From: CALSMU01 sp965230225
GTDB lineage: Bacteria > Bacteroidota > Bacteroidia > Flavobacteriales_D > Parvicellaceae
Direction of reading: 5' to 3'
NCBI GenBank assembly: GCA_965230225.1
Contig: CBDDKM010000010.1
Span: 62,001-126,000 of the forward strand
DNA: 64,000 nucleotides
Position numbers and translations under genes: made by a program. Position 1 is the stretch's first letter; each line of letters begins with the position of its first letter. The notes under the pieces were generated by a model. The model was not told the DNA's origin. It was given only the letters and a program-made list of their open reading frames with translations, and did no database searches. This document shows positions 54,219-63,120 of the stretch, piece by piece.

Positions 54219-54252
54219 AAAAAAGCTCCATGTTATAACATGGAGCTTTTTT
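54219..54252. terminator. bidirectional rho-independent terminator
   Basis: A perfect 34-nt palindrome centred on TTATAA, with a GCTCCATG / CATGGAGC stem and A6/T6 ends. It closes the 52904-54199 gene and can also stop leftward transcription from xth. Confidence 0.9.
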
Positions 54253-54289
54253 GTATTATGTATTAAGTCTTACGACTGATGTAAAAGCC

Positions 54290-54417
54290 ACAGCATTATA
54301 AATGCTGTCTTACGTCAAAGTAGAACACTGATCGTAGTTTTAAAACTACGATCAAATATCTATTAATTACCACATTCAAAATGCTTGAAATACCTTAGGC
54401 GTAGTTTAAAACTACGC
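54290..54417. repeat. cluster of three palindromes, two related (CGTAGTTT...AAACTACG)
   Basis: Three stem-loops in 128 bp: ACAGCATT-ATA-AATGCTGT (54290-54308); a perfect 24-nt palindrome GATCGTAGTTTT / AAAACTACGATC (54330-54353); and GCGTAGTTT-A-AAACTACGC (54399-54417). The last two share the same core, suggesting repeated insertion of a REP-like element. They lie in the gap between the coiled-coil gene and xth. Confidence 0.75.
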
Positions 54418-54470
54418 GAAGGGGAACAAACCTTTTGTCTAACGTCTAATATCTAGTGTCTAAATAAAAC

Positions 54471-55238
54471 CTACTTCACCAAAACGCCTACAGGGCAGTG
54501 GTCACTTCCCATTACCTCGTTTAAGATAAAGGCATCTTCTACCCTATCCATAAAGCTATCTGAGATAAGGAAATAATCAATCCTCCAGCCAATGTTCTTG
54601 GTACGAGCACTAAATCGGTAGCTCCACCAGGAATATTTAATTTCGTCCGGGTAAAAATGGCGGAAAGAATCGGTAAAACCACCTTTAATGTAGTTATCCA
54701 TTCCCTCTATTTCCGTTTCGGTATAACCCGCTGTTTTGTTGAAATTGCTCTTTGGGTTTTTCAAATCGATCGGCTGATGAGCAACATTTAAATCACCGCA
54801 ATACAATACCGGTTTATTCTTTTCCAGTCCTTTTAAGAATTTTAGTAACTCCACATCCCATTGCTTACGATAAGGTAATCTTTTCAGTTCACTCTGGCTA
54901 TTGGGCACGTAAGCAGTTACCAAATAGTAATCTTTATACTCTGCGGTAAGTACTCTCCCCTCATTGTCGAACTCCTCAATTCCAATTCCCTTAGAAACAC
55001 TCAGGGGCTCTTCTTTGGTTAAGATAGCTGTACCACTATACCCTTTCTTCTCAGCACTATTCGAATAAATATGATATCCTTTCAGTCCATCTAATGCTTC
55101 CAGTACCTGATCGTCCTGTGCTTTGGTTTCCTGAAAACAAATTACTTCAGGGTCTAAATCATGAATTATGTCTACTAATCCTTTCTTAGCAACTGCTCTA
55201 ACGCCATTAAGGTTCCACGAAATCAATTTATTTGCCAT
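54471..55238 (-). CDS. xth: exodeoxyribonuclease III / AP endonuclease
   Basis: Cleaves at abasic sites and removes 3' blocking groups in base-excision repair; cytoplasmic. Length (255 aa) and motifs fit: LISWNLNGVRAV near residues 4-15 (Asn), CFQETKAQ near 35-42 (metal-binding Glu), YCGDLNVAHQPIDL near 141-155 (Asp, Asn) and GSDHCPVGV at the end (Asp-His pair). The ATG start is unambiguous. Its 3' neighbour is the palindrome cluster. Divergent from the 55320 lipoprotein gene. A TAnnTTTG-like sequence lies just upstream (55262-55269 on the minus strand). Confidence 0.95.
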   Translation of the reverse strand: MANKLISWNLNGVRAVAKKGLVDIIHDLDPEVICFQETKAQDDQVLEALDGLKGYHIYSNSAEKKGYSGTAILTKEEPLSVSKGIGIEEFDNEGRVLTAEYKDYYLVTAYVPNSQSELKRLPYRKQWDVELLKFLKGLEKNKPVLYCGDLNVAHQPIDLKNPKSNFNKTAGYTETEIEGMDNYIKGGFTDSFRHFYPDEIKYSWWSYRFSARTKNIGWRIDYFLISDSFMDRVEDAFILNEVMGSDHCPVGVLVK

Positions 55239-55319
55239 AGCTTATACCATTAAGATTTTGCCAAAAATAAAAAGAAAAATAGTGCGGATTTACTATTTTC
55301 GCGTTGCTAAATCAGAGCT

Positions 55320-55817
55320 ATGAGAAAATTGGCATTTATATTCTTATCAACAGCTTTAATTACAGTTAGTTGTGGAGATTCTAAGAAAGGAGAAACTGAG
55401 GCTATTGAAGAACCCAAAATGACTCCTGAAACAGAACAGCAAGATCAGGTAATTGTAAACGAACCAATCGTGGATCCACTAGAAGAATACTGGACCGCTT
55501 TTCAGGGGGCTTTAGAGGTGAACAATTTAGATGTTATCATCTCCATGTCGGAGATAGAAGGCATTGAAGAAACCACCGAAGAGCACATTAGAAACAATTT
55601 TGACATGTACTTCGATGAAGAAGCTCGTAAACAAATTGCTGCGGCAACTGTAGACGACTTTATCGATCAAGACACCCCGGAAGGAAGTAGAGCTTACAGC
55701 TTTACAGTACATTATGTATATGATATGGATGGCGAAGAAATGGAATCTGCAACGATTTTTTACTTCGCTATGGTGGAAGGGCAATTCAAATTAATTTCCG
55801 TTATGATGGCGGGATAA
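55320..55817 (+). CDS. hypothetical lipoprotein upstream of pgk, 165 aa
   Basis: Lipobox (STALITVSC, Cys near residue 18) then an acidic linker with many Glu/Pro. The rest has helix LEEYWTAFQGALEVNNLDVIIS near residue 55, and strand-rich YSFTVHYVYDMDGEEMESATI and FKLISVMMAG, an arrangement reminiscent of NTF2-like or SnoaL-like folds, although I cannot confirm that. It lies 18 nt before the pgk ATG, so probably co-transcribed. Unrecognised family. Confidence 0.75.
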   Translation: MRKLAFIFLSTALITVSCGDSKKGETEAIEEPKMTPETEQQDQVIVNEPIVDPLEEYWTAFQGALEVNNLDVIISMSEIEGIEETTEEHIRNNFDMYFDEEARKQIAAATVDDFIDQDTPEGSRAYSFTVHYVYDMDGEEMESATIFYFAMVEGQFKLISVMMAG

Positions 55818-55835
55818 ATCAGAAAATAGTATAAA

Positions 55836-57044
55836 ATGGCATCAATAGAAGATTACAATTTTTCAGGAAAACGAGCACTTATCAGAGTTGACTTTAATGT
55901 TCCTTTAAACAAAGAAACGCTGGAAGTTACAGACGACACTAGAATTAGAGCGGCTGTACCTACCATTCTAAAGATCATTAATGGAGGGGGAAGCGTTGTT
56001 TTAATGTCTCATCTTGGAAGACCCAAAAATGGACCTGAAAACAAGTTTTCTCTACGTCACATCGTAAGCAAAGTAGAAGAAAACTTAGGACACTCTGTTA
56101 CATTTATTGATGATTGCTTTAGTGAAGAAGCGTTCAATACAACAGCTCAATTCGAAATTGGTAAAATTGTATTGTTGGAGAACTTACGATTCTATCCTCA
56201 TGAAAAGGCTGGAGATAAGCAATTTGCTGAGAAATTGGCCAAGCACGGTGATGTATATGTCAACGATGCATTCGGAACTGCTCACAGGGCACATGCATCT
56301 ACCGCAATTGTTGCTGATTTCTTCCCGGAAGACAAAATGTTTGGATACCTATTGGAGAAAGAAATTGTAAGCGTAGACAAAGTATTAAACAGTTCAGAAA
56401 AGCCATTAACTGCCATTGTTGGAGGCGCTAAAGTATCTTCTAAAATTACCATCATTACTCGTTTACTAGATAAGGTAGACAACTTGATTATTGGAGGAGG
56501 AATGGCTTATACCTTTGCAAAAGCTCAAGGAGGTAAAGTGGGTAGCTCTTTGGTGGAAGATGATTTCATTGATACAGCTACTGAAATTATAGAAAAAGCT
56601 GCTGCTAAAGGAGTTAAATTGTTAATTCCTTCGGATACCATCGCTGCCGATAAATTTGCCGCTGATGCAAATACTCAAAAATGCTCTACTAATGAAATTC
56701 CTGATGGTTGGATGGGATTAGACATTGCTGATCAATCTGTAGAAGAGTTCAAGAAAGTAATCCTTGATTCTAAGCTGATTCTTTGGAACGGACCAATGGG
56801 AGTATTTGAAATGGAAAGCTTCCAGAACGGAACTAAAGAAATTGCTTTAGCTGTGGCAGAAGCTACCGGAAATGGAGCCTTTACTCTTGTTGGAGGTGGA
56901 GATAGTGTGGCAGCCGTTAACCTATTCAACCTTGCAGATAAAGTAAGTCATGTAAGTACAGGTGGTGGTGCTATGCTAGAGTACCTGGAAGGTAAAACAC
57001 TTCCTGGAATTGCCGGAATTATCGGTTCAGAAGTGGCTCAATAA
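55836..57044 (+). CDS. pgk: phosphoglycerate kinase
   Basis: Makes ATP from 1,3-bisphosphoglycerate in glycolysis; cytoplasmic. Full length (402 aa): RALIRVDFNVPLN near residues 12-24, DDTRIRAAVPTI, VLMSHLGRPKN (Arg/substrate) near 52-62, RFYPHEKAGD, VNDAFGTAHRAHAST (substrate site), the hinge region, IGGGMAYTFAKAQGGKVG and the C-terminal ATP site WNGPMGVFEME and VGGGDSVAAVN with TGGGAMLEYLEGK. Strongly conserved everywhere, so the call is certain. Ends 26 bp before a terminator. Confidence 0.98.
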   Translation: MASIEDYNFSGKRALIRVDFNVPLNKETLEVTDDTRIRAAVPTILKIINGGGSVVLMSHLGRPKNGPENKFSLRHIVSKVEENLGHSVTFIDDCFSEEAFNTTAQFEIGKIVLLENLRFYPHEKAGDKQFAEKLAKHGDVYVNDAFGTAHRAHASTAIVADFFPEDKMFGYLLEKEIVSVDKVLNSSEKPLTAIVGGAKVSSKITIITRLLDKVDNLIIGGGMAYTFAKAQGGKVGSSLVEDDFIDTATEIIEKAAAKGVKLLIPSDTIAADKFAADANTQKCSTNEIPDGWMGLDIADQSVEEFKKVILDSKLILWNGPMGVFEMESFQNGTKEIALAVAEATGNGAFTLVGGGDSVAAVNLFNLADKVSHVSTGGGAMLEYLEGKTLPGIAGIIGSEVAQ

Positions 57045-57070
57045 TAGAATTATATAAACTTCGTATATTG

Positions 57071-57100
57071 AAAAGGTCAGCATTATTGTTGACCTTTTTT
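57071..57100 (+). terminator. rho-independent terminator after pgk
   Basis: Stem AAAAGGTCAGC / GTTGACCTTTT (one G-U) with ATTATT loop and a T6 tail, 26 bp after the pgk stop. Confidence 0.88.
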
Positions 57101-57158
57101 GTGTTAAATCAATTCCAACTCTGGCATTTAATTTGAAGTACAACAGTAAAAACAGGCT

Positions 57159-57743
57159 ATGAGACTCATTATTATTACACTTTTACTTATTCCCTTTTTA
57201 GGGGTTAGTCAAATAACCATTTACGAGCACTCCAATTTTAGTGGAGCAAGTAAAAACATTGTTGGATCATGGAATGCAGAATCCTGGAACAGTACCTGGA
57301 ACGATAAAATCAGCTCCATTAGTGTACCGGCAGGATATCAGGTACTGGTATACGAACACAGCAACTATGGTGGAAAGGTTAAAGTACTAAAGGGTAACTG
57401 GACCGCAACTATTGCTAAAGAATTTTGGAACGATAGAATTAGTTCTATCGAAATCATACCCGAATTGCATACAGAGGAAACCTCAGTTCAGTTTTTTGAG
57501 CACTGCAGGTACGAAGGTCAGCACTTAAACCTCACCGGAAATTGGAGTGTTTCTGACGTAGGTGATTTCTGGAACGATCGCATCAGCTCTATTGTAGTAC
57601 CCAATGGTTGGGTTGTTATATTATATGAACATTCTAACTATAAAGGAAATCGAATTGTAGTAAATAAAAGTGGTGATGTAGGTTCTTTCTGGAACGACAA
57701 AGTGAGTTCCATTAGGGTTCTTGCTCCCGGTAGTTACGATTGA
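57159..57743 (+). CDS. exported beta/gamma-crystallin-fold protein, 194 aa
   Basis: Signal peptide MRLIIITLLLIPFLGVSQ. The mature protein is four beta/gamma-crystallin Greek-key motifs (two domains): ITIYEHSNFSGASKNI, VLVYEHSNYGGKVKVL, VQFFEHCRYEGQHLNL and VILYEHSNYKGNRIVV start each. Each motif ends in a calcium-binding-type (N/D)(N/D)xx(S/T)S sequence: NDKISS, NDRISS, NDRISS and NDKVSS. So all four potential Ca2+ loops look intact. Such proteins are secreted, bind calcium and may be structural or stress-related. Stands alone after pgk. Confidence 0.9.
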   Translation: MRLIIITLLLIPFLGVSQITIYEHSNFSGASKNIVGSWNAESWNSTWNDKISSISVPAGYQVLVYEHSNYGGKVKVLKGNWTATIAKEFWNDRISSIEIIPELHTEETSVQFFEHCRYEGQHLNLTGNWSVSDVGDFWNDRISSIVVPNGWVVILYEHSNYKGNRIVVNKSGDVGSFWNDKVSSIRVLAPGSYD

Positions 57744-57847
57744 ATTATGTCATGAATATCGATTATTCGATCAACGATTTTAATTTGGAAAAGCTATATT
57801 ACTATGGAATTTTTATATAGTCTGAACCTATTAGGAAACACCCAATC

Positions 57848-58240
57848 ATGATTAGAGCTATATTGATAGCATTAGTATTTCTAACTGCCTGTAACACTGC
57901 TAAAATTAGCCATAGCAGTAAAAAAGAAATCAAAGGGTTTCTTCAGGAATGCTCTACCGCATTCGAAAAGCATAACCAAAACTGGTTAAAAGAACATTGT
58001 TCCCAGGAGGTTTTTGATCAGTTTAAAACAGCAAGCAACAATTTTTCCGACACTACCCTATTACAAGAAATGAAAGTTCGATTTAGTCAAAAACCAGATT
58101 TTCAAAGTTCCTCCAATCAAAAGTATTCCATTGGTTTGGGTATATATTCAGAAATTACCGGGTACAGAGGAGGTGGTGTTTCTGTACAAAAAAAGGATGA
58201 CCTGTGGATCATCCTTAAATATCGTTATCATGGTAAATAA
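57848..58240 (+). CDS. hypothetical lipoprotein, 130 aa
   Basis: Lipobox (LIALVFLTAC, Cys near residue 15). The remaining 115 residues start with a basic amphipathic helix (KKEIKGFLQECSTAFEKHNQN), then a helix around EVFDQFKTASNN, and end with strands VSVQKKDDLWIILKYRYH. A weakly NTF2/DUF4878-like arrangement, but I do not claim a family. It is separated from the convergent T9SS gene by 4 nt, with no terminator evident. Confidence 0.7.
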   Translation: MIRAILIALVFLTACNTAKISHSSKKEIKGFLQECSTAFEKHNQNWLKEHCSQEVFDQFKTASNNFSDTTLLQEMKVRFSQKPDFQSSSNQKYSIGLGIYSEITGYRGGGVSVQKKDDLWIILKYRYHGK

Positions 58241-58244
58241 AAGG

Positions 58245-58865
58245 CTATTCAATAGACACCTTTCGATTTATCAATCTTCCCTGGTTATCCATTAATACTA
58301 GATGATATAATCCAACAGGCCAATTGCTAAAGTCAATCGCAGTTCCTCTTTGTTGTTTTAATCGATCCGAATAGATCAACTGCCCAGAGTTATTGTACAA
58401 TTTAAGTTCTGATACCTCTATCTCTCCAAACTGAATAGATAGCTGATCTTTAACAGGATTAGGAAATACTTCTACAGACTCTTCCAAAGGTAAATCAACA
58501 CCAACCATGGTGGAATCGATTGTTACCGGAAAAGTACACCACAAAGAATCATAAAAACCAGTGTACAATCCCAACTCTCCTGTAAATGGGTAGGTCATGC
58601 CATTTTGAATTTCCAGGTAAAAGGTATTTTGTCCTAAAAATCCAAATAGGTTTACGGTTTCAACTGCAATGGTATCCATGTTTCCATCAAAAAGAATCCA
58701 TCCGGGATAAGAAAAAATCTCTGAAGAATTATTGGTTACAGTTACCTCAACAAAACCAGTTGAATCGTTTACAAAAATGTTGTCGATGGTTAATGAATCA
58801 CAAACAGTTGTTTGGCCAAAAGCTAGAATTGGCAGTAATAATAAAGTGGTTAGTAGTGTTTTCAT
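58245..58865 (-). CDS. T9SS-secreted hypothetical protein, 206 aa
   Basis: Signal peptide MKTLLTTLLLLPILAFGQ. About residues 20-125 form one beta-sandwich-like module (VCDSLTIDNIFVNDSTGFVEV, then YPGWILFDGNMDTI). The C-terminal 80 residues are a type A T9SS sorting domain (VEVFPNPVKDQLSIQFGE, NNSGQLIYSDR, FSNWPVGLYHLVL), so it is exported across the outer membrane. No enzymatic motif. The start is Met at 58865 rather than the Met two codons before it; either fits. Convergent to the lipoprotein gene at 57848. Confidence 0.83.
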   Translation of the reverse strand: MKTLLTTLLLLPILAFGQTTVCDSLTIDNIFVNDSTGFVEVTVTNNSSEIFSYPGWILFDGNMDTIAVETVNLFGFLGQNTFYLEIQNGMTYPFTGELGLYTGFYDSLWCTFPVTIDSTMVGVDLPLEESVEVFPNPVKDQLSIQFGEIEVSELKLYNNSGQLIYSDRLKQQRGTAIDFSNWPVGLYHLVLMDNQGRLINRKVSIE

Positions 58866-58972
58866 GTGCACAATTTATTGAATTACTTCTTCAATCCTAA
58901 ATGAATCCTAAATAATAATTTGAATCCTAAAATTTACTTTATGTGACAAGATTTAGATTACGATCAATGGGA

Positions 58973-59058
58973 AATGCCTAGAATGCCTAGAATGCCTAGA
59001 ATGCCTAGAATGCCTAGAATGCCTAGAATGCCTAGAATGCCTAGAATGCCTAGAATGC
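58973..59058 (+). repeat. nonanucleotide repeat (AATGCCTAG)9
   Basis: Nine perfect copies of AATGCCTAG (58973-59053) plus a partial AATGC. It lies in the 400-bp gene-free stretch 58866-59265, which also has three GAATCCTAAA-like words at about 58892-58931 and a hairpin at 59160-59181. Confidence 0.95.
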
Positions 59059-59159
59059 AAAATTAAAAATGAAACTCAGGAAGCAACAAAGTGATGATGT
59101 ATAAACTTAAACTATGCAAAGATTCATTTCCAAAATAAGTTTTCGTGGTACTAGATGAG

Positions 59160-59181
59160 TTTCCCGATCTATGTCGGGAAA
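59160..59181. other. stem-loop TTTCCCGA-TCTATG-TCGGGAAA
   Basis: A perfect 8-bp stem with a 6-nt loop in the gap 58866-59265. It could be part of a terminator for the minus-strand CAP gene, though it lies 85 bp downstream of it and lacks a clear T-run. Confidence 0.4.
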
Positions 59182-59265
59182 TAAGTACCTCAATCAGATA
59201 TCAGTATTAGTAAAATTTAGGCACTTTAGGCATTTATAACTTTCAACTTATTTCCTCAAAACTCA

Positions 59266-61623
59266 CTACTCATCTCCGCACCTTTCACAATAGATTGATT
59301 TGTATACTTCTTCGTCCAATACCTGAAAATTCAAATCAGGAGAATTAAAGAAATCGCAAAACTCCTCTCCTGCTTTATCGGCAATTCGTTTTAATACCTG
59401 AATTTGCTCTCGCTCCTTTAGCTCGTCTTTTTGAGTGAATAATAATTTGGATACAAACATCAATTGCTTAATAGTTGGAGAATCCGACTTCACCACTCCC
59501 TGCATCAGTTTATACGCATCCTCATGCATGTGGTAATAACTAAATACTTTGGCTACAGAGAATTTATCTTCATTGCTCAACTTTGCTTTACCTACAAACT
59601 TTTTAAGTTCCAGAATCTTTCTTTCCGCAGCCCCATAATTTTCAATCAACTCGTTACAGTAAGAAGCATAAAGAATACTATTCAACTTAAGCTGTTTCAT
59701 CACCTGCTTATCTACTTTCTTAATTTTCTCAATGTTTTTCATAGGGTCTTCGATCTCCTTTCTGCTCTTCTGATAAATGTATTGAGAATGATAGTTGTAA
59801 TACATAATGGCATAATTGGTATTAACAGCACTATTCTTAGAAGAAATAGCATAAAGCGTATCATACTCCATCATGGTTTCTTTGAGCCTGTTCTCTACCG
59901 TATCCACCATCATTAATGCCTGGTAGTAGTTATTGAGCAGAGAAAAAAACTCTTCTCTTCTTGGAACTTTAACTTGCTCGAACTCCTGTAAACTCATTTC
60001 CCCCTCAACAAGGTATTTAATCAGTACCGCCTGATATCGTTTAGCATCAGCAATCTTTTTATCATATATACTACTATTAAAATAGGCTATGGCTTTTTCC
60101 TTCGTATACACCACAGGATCGTGGTGAGTAGTGTATATCTTCATCCAGGCATATCTATGATTTTCCAAAACTGTTTCCAGTTCCTGACTCAAGTTCGGAT
60201 TATTTCTAATGGTATCTTTTAGGCTTGTGGTATCCAATTGAGCCATCCATTCAAATGAAGTTCCATTTATATCCTTATAAAAAGCCTCAAAGTTTTCGTA
60301 GGTGTTGATCTCTGTCAACATAGAATCGGCATGATGCTCCTTCATCAAATTGATCAACTGATTAGCTCTTTCTTCCTGAAGTCGGAGGTTGTTCTCTGTA
60401 CTTCCTTCAACGCTGGCAAAAGCCTTTATTTTGGCTTTGGTAATGGCTGCTTTTTTCTTCTTTAAAGCACTGTTAATCTTAGCCATTTCATCCGAATTCG
60501 CCAGCGACTCACTCTTACCAAACCGTATGGTGTACTCACTAGAATCTTTAACAATAAAGTGTGTTATTCTGGAGAGGGTATCAATTTTTGGATGAATGTT
60601 CAATTGAGCATAAGGCGAAGAAGGCAGGTTATGATAAATATAGGGAACACAATCTCTCTTTCTATTGATAATGGATAGATTTACCTCATAGTCCTGATCT
60701 ACAAATTCCGGTACGCTTCCCAGGTACACCAATACCCTTCTCCACCCCAATAAGTTTTGAGGTTTTTTATGGGGTTGGTAAACAGGTTCTAATAAGAAAC
60801 CCTGATATCCTCTTGCCCCGTTAATTTTGTTCTTACCATCGCAGGGGAACTGGTCTTTCAATATTATGTCAGCCGCTAATCCGGCACCCCACCATCCAAA
60901 ACTCTTTTTAAAGGTTCGCTTGTGGTCCGAATAGAAGAAAATACTATCGTTACTCACATGAACTCCTGTTGCAGCAGTTTTCCCCAGATCATCTGCTTTT
61001 AAACATTTCTTACAAAATCGATCTTTTACCGGTTTAAATTTGGGGATGGTCTCAACCTCTTTGGGATACAAATAAGGTTCGGAACCGAATAATTGAGTAG
61101 CATATAACCGCTTGGTTTCAGGATCATAAGCTACGGTAGTATAAGATACATCAAAATTCTCATTAATCATGTTGGCATAATGAGGTGGTGAATTTCGCCA
61201 ATTGAGTACCAGATACTTTGCTAATCGTTCATAATCGTCAATAGGCGCAGCTTTTCTTTCTCCCTTCATCTTTTTAGACTGCCCTGGGTAAATAAACTGA
61301 ATGTTCTCTCCTACTGCCCCATAACTACCTCCATAATACATGGTTCTGTCCTTTGGACTTTTCTTCTCCTTGTTCCGCTTTTGTACGTGGGTTAACTCTC
61401 CTTTATCTACCAAATAGCGAGAATGATCATCTGCTGCTTGTTTTAGTGCATTATCGTTTCTAAGCGGTTCTTTCTTTGCTTTTTTTCGGTAATAATTCAC
61501 CTCTTTGATAATGAATTGATTGAGTAACTCAACATCCAAATTATTCCAGTCAGAAGGGAGTTTCTGTGCATTGGATAGCAATACTGCAAATAGAAATAAT
61601 ATGGTCAGGCAGCTTTTGATCAC
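59266..61623 (-). CDS. CAP-domain exported protein with OmpA-like segment, 785 aa
   Basis: Signal peptide (M)IKSCLTILFLFAVLLSNAQ when started at GTG 61623; a longer TTG start at 61644 adds 7 residues. Residues about 35-175 are a CAP/SCP domain: NQFIIKEVNYYRKKAKKEPL, ALKQAADDHSRYLVDKGELTH (His) and VGENIQFIYPG, then HYANMINENFDVSYT (second His/Glu region). The middle has a cysteine-pair region (FCKKCLKADD). Near 400-430 is AFASVEGSTENNLRLQEERAN, like an OmpA-family peptidoglycan-binding helix-loop. The C-terminal 250 residues are helical with CERCGDE at the end. Likely envelope-bound; exact role unknown. Confidence 0.82.
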   Translation of the reverse strand: MIKSCLTILFLFAVLLSNAQKLPSDWNNLDVELLNQFIIKEVNYYRKKAKKEPLRNDNALKQAADDHSRYLVDKGELTHVQKRNKEKKSPKDRTMYYGGSYGAVGENIQFIYPGQSKKMKGERKAAPIDDYERLAKYLVLNWRNSPPHYANMINENFDVSYTTVAYDPETKRLYATQLFGSEPYLYPKEVETIPKFKPVKDRFCKKCLKADDLGKTAATGVHVSNDSIFFYSDHKRTFKKSFGWWGAGLAADIILKDQFPCDGKNKINGARGYQGFLLEPVYQPHKKPQNLLGWRRVLVYLGSVPEFVDQDYEVNLSIINRKRDCVPYIYHNLPSSPYAQLNIHPKIDTLSRITHFIVKDSSEYTIRFGKSESLANSDEMAKINSALKKKKAAITKAKIKAFASVEGSTENNLRLQEERANQLINLMKEHHADSMLTEINTYENFEAFYKDINGTSFEWMAQLDTTSLKDTIRNNPNLSQELETVLENHRYAWMKIYTTHHDPVVYTKEKAIAYFNSSIYDKKIADAKRYQAVLIKYLVEGEMSLQEFEQVKVPRREEFFSLLNNYYQALMMVDTVENRLKETMMEYDTLYAISSKNSAVNTNYAIMYYNYHSQYIYQKSRKEIEDPMKNIEKIKKVDKQVMKQLKLNSILYASYCNELIENYGAAERKILELKKFVGKAKLSNEDKFSVAKVFSYYHMHEDAYKLMQGVVKSDSPTIKQLMFVSKLLFTQKDELKEREQIQVLKRIADKAGEEFCDFFNSPDLNFQVLDEEVYKSIYCERCGDE

Positions 61624-61656
61624 AGCTATCACGAAGATAGCCAATATCCACCAATA

Positions 61657-62085
61657 CTATAGCTGTTTCCAGATTTCGTAATAATCCTGACCGTTATAGG
61701 TGTACTCCATAATTAGCGATCCGGAAGAAATGGAGTATTGAATGAGCTGAGTGTTTCCCATAAAACTTAAATCGATGGTTCCATTACTTTGATCCACCAC
61801 ATAAATCCCTACCAAGTCAACACCGGAAGAAGTCTTCTTAAATAACCCTTCAAAATCTGCGGTATTCTGATCGAAATTGAATTCATAAAATTCGCAACAA
61901 TGAACAGAGGCATCGGATAGATTATCGATACTTCTGGATTGTATCTCCCAGGAACCTATTAAACCGGTTCCCACCAATGCATCAGACTCTTGAATGTCGC
62001 AAATAATTATTTCGGGTTCTTCTTCCTTTTTACAGCTGGTGGCAAATAGCACAATGACTAATCCTAAGAGATAGTAGTTTTTCAT
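61657..62085 (-). CDS. lipocalin-like lipoprotein, 142 aa
   Basis: Lipobox (VLFATSCKKEEE, Cys near residue 18). The mature part has LVGTGLIGSWEIQSRSID near 45, YEFNFDQNTADFEG and a closing YSISSGSLIMEYTYNGQDYYEIW strand, matching the lipocalin-like small-lipoprotein fold common in Bacteroidota. A start at 62085 gives a normal signal peptide; a longer frame from 62178 would bury it. It ends 33 bp before the start of the CAP gene and on the same strand, so possibly co-transcribed. Confidence 0.77.
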   Translation of the reverse strand: MKNYYLLGLVIVLFATSCKKEEEPEIIICDIQESDALVGTGLIGSWEIQSRSIDNLSDASVHCCEFYEFNFDQNTADFEGLFKKTSSGVDLVGIYVVDQSNGTIDLSFMGNTQLIQYSISSGSLIMEYTYNGQDYYEIWKQL

Positions 62086-62252
62086 TGAGTTCAATTTTTT
62101 ACTCAAATTTAGTAGGTGAACTACGTTATAACTAGTATTTAACTTAACCTTGATGATTTCATAACCTCCTACTGTCATGAAAAAGAATTTACATGATCAA
62201 GCAACAAGTATTGGTTCTTTTGAGTTACTTTGATAGACCTAATTCCCCATGC

Positions 62253-62972
62253 ATGAGGCCTGTTTTAATCATATTCTTTTCATTCGTTACTAACTGTTTC
62301 CTTGGTCAGGATATCTATTGGGGTGTTCAGGCTGGAAATTTCCGTTCAGATTTTATAGGAGACTTGCATCATAACAAAGAAATAAACCTCGATGGATCCT
62401 ATAATTTTTCTGCAGGCGTTTCCACTAGAATCGGAAGTAAATATGGAACCAACTTAATCGTCGAACCAGGATTTCAATTCATCAATCATGAAGTATCAGG
62501 AGAATTTGCCGAGCACTCGCATGTTAGTGTAAATACAAGCTTTAAAACCAGAATGAAATGGGCTTATTTTAATGGGCAATTTCTTCTGTCCACCTCTCCT
62601 TTTAAAGCAGAAAAGCAATTTCCATTGTTTTTAATAGCTGGTTTAGGATATAGACTTGAACTAGCAGAAAAAGTTATTCTCGATGAAGGTACCACTATCA
62701 TTACTACGGACCCATCAATGAATCCAAATGGACCTGTAATTCCTCCCAGTTATGAACCTTTCTATTTTGCTGACGATCTAAACAATGATGTGGCCAATAA
62801 TCAAACATTCTGGATTATGGGAATAGACATTAGGTGGCTACAACTTGAAAAATGGAGGTTTAATACGCAAATTAAGTGGCAATTCCCAGGAAATAAAGTG
62901 GAAGGGAAATATGTGAGTTTTGAAAAAGAAACCGGTATTTCTTTCGGAGTAGTAAGAACTTTTGCCAAATAA
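62253..62972 (+). CDS. predicted outer-membrane beta-barrel protein, 239 aa
   Basis: Signal peptide MRPVLIIFFSFVTNCFLGQ, starting at 62253; a longer frame begins at 62193. The body has alternating hydrophobic strands: YWGVQAGNFRSDFIG, YNFSAGVSTRIGSKYGTNL and MKWAYFNGQFLLST, and ends in VSFEKETGISFGVVRTFAK, typical of PorT/OmpA-type small barrels, though the last residue is Lys. I do not recognise a specific family. Divergent from the lipocalin-like gene. Confidence 0.72.
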   Translation: MRPVLIIFFSFVTNCFLGQDIYWGVQAGNFRSDFIGDLHHNKEINLDGSYNFSAGVSTRIGSKYGTNLIVEPGFQFINHEVSGEFAEHSHVSVNTSFKTRMKWAYFNGQFLLSTSPFKAEKQFPLFLIAGLGYRLELAEKVILDEGTTIITTDPSMNPNGPVIPPSYEPFYFADDLNNDVANNQTFWIMGIDIRWLQLEKWRFNTQIKWQFPGNKVEGKYVSFEKETGISFGVVRTFAK

Positions 62973-63120
62973 TCAAAAAAACGACCAAATACTAATTAGG
63001 TATCATTTCAAACAGAATTGATATCAATGAGTTGTTTCAATTATCTATTCTATTTAATATTTTTATCAAAACTCATTGAGAGATAATGAGTAAACTATTA
63101 ACCCTTTAACTTTAATCATC

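Noticed and set aside
59464..59916. 150-aa plus-strand frame
   Set aside because: Antisense to the CAP-domain gene; no signal or motif.
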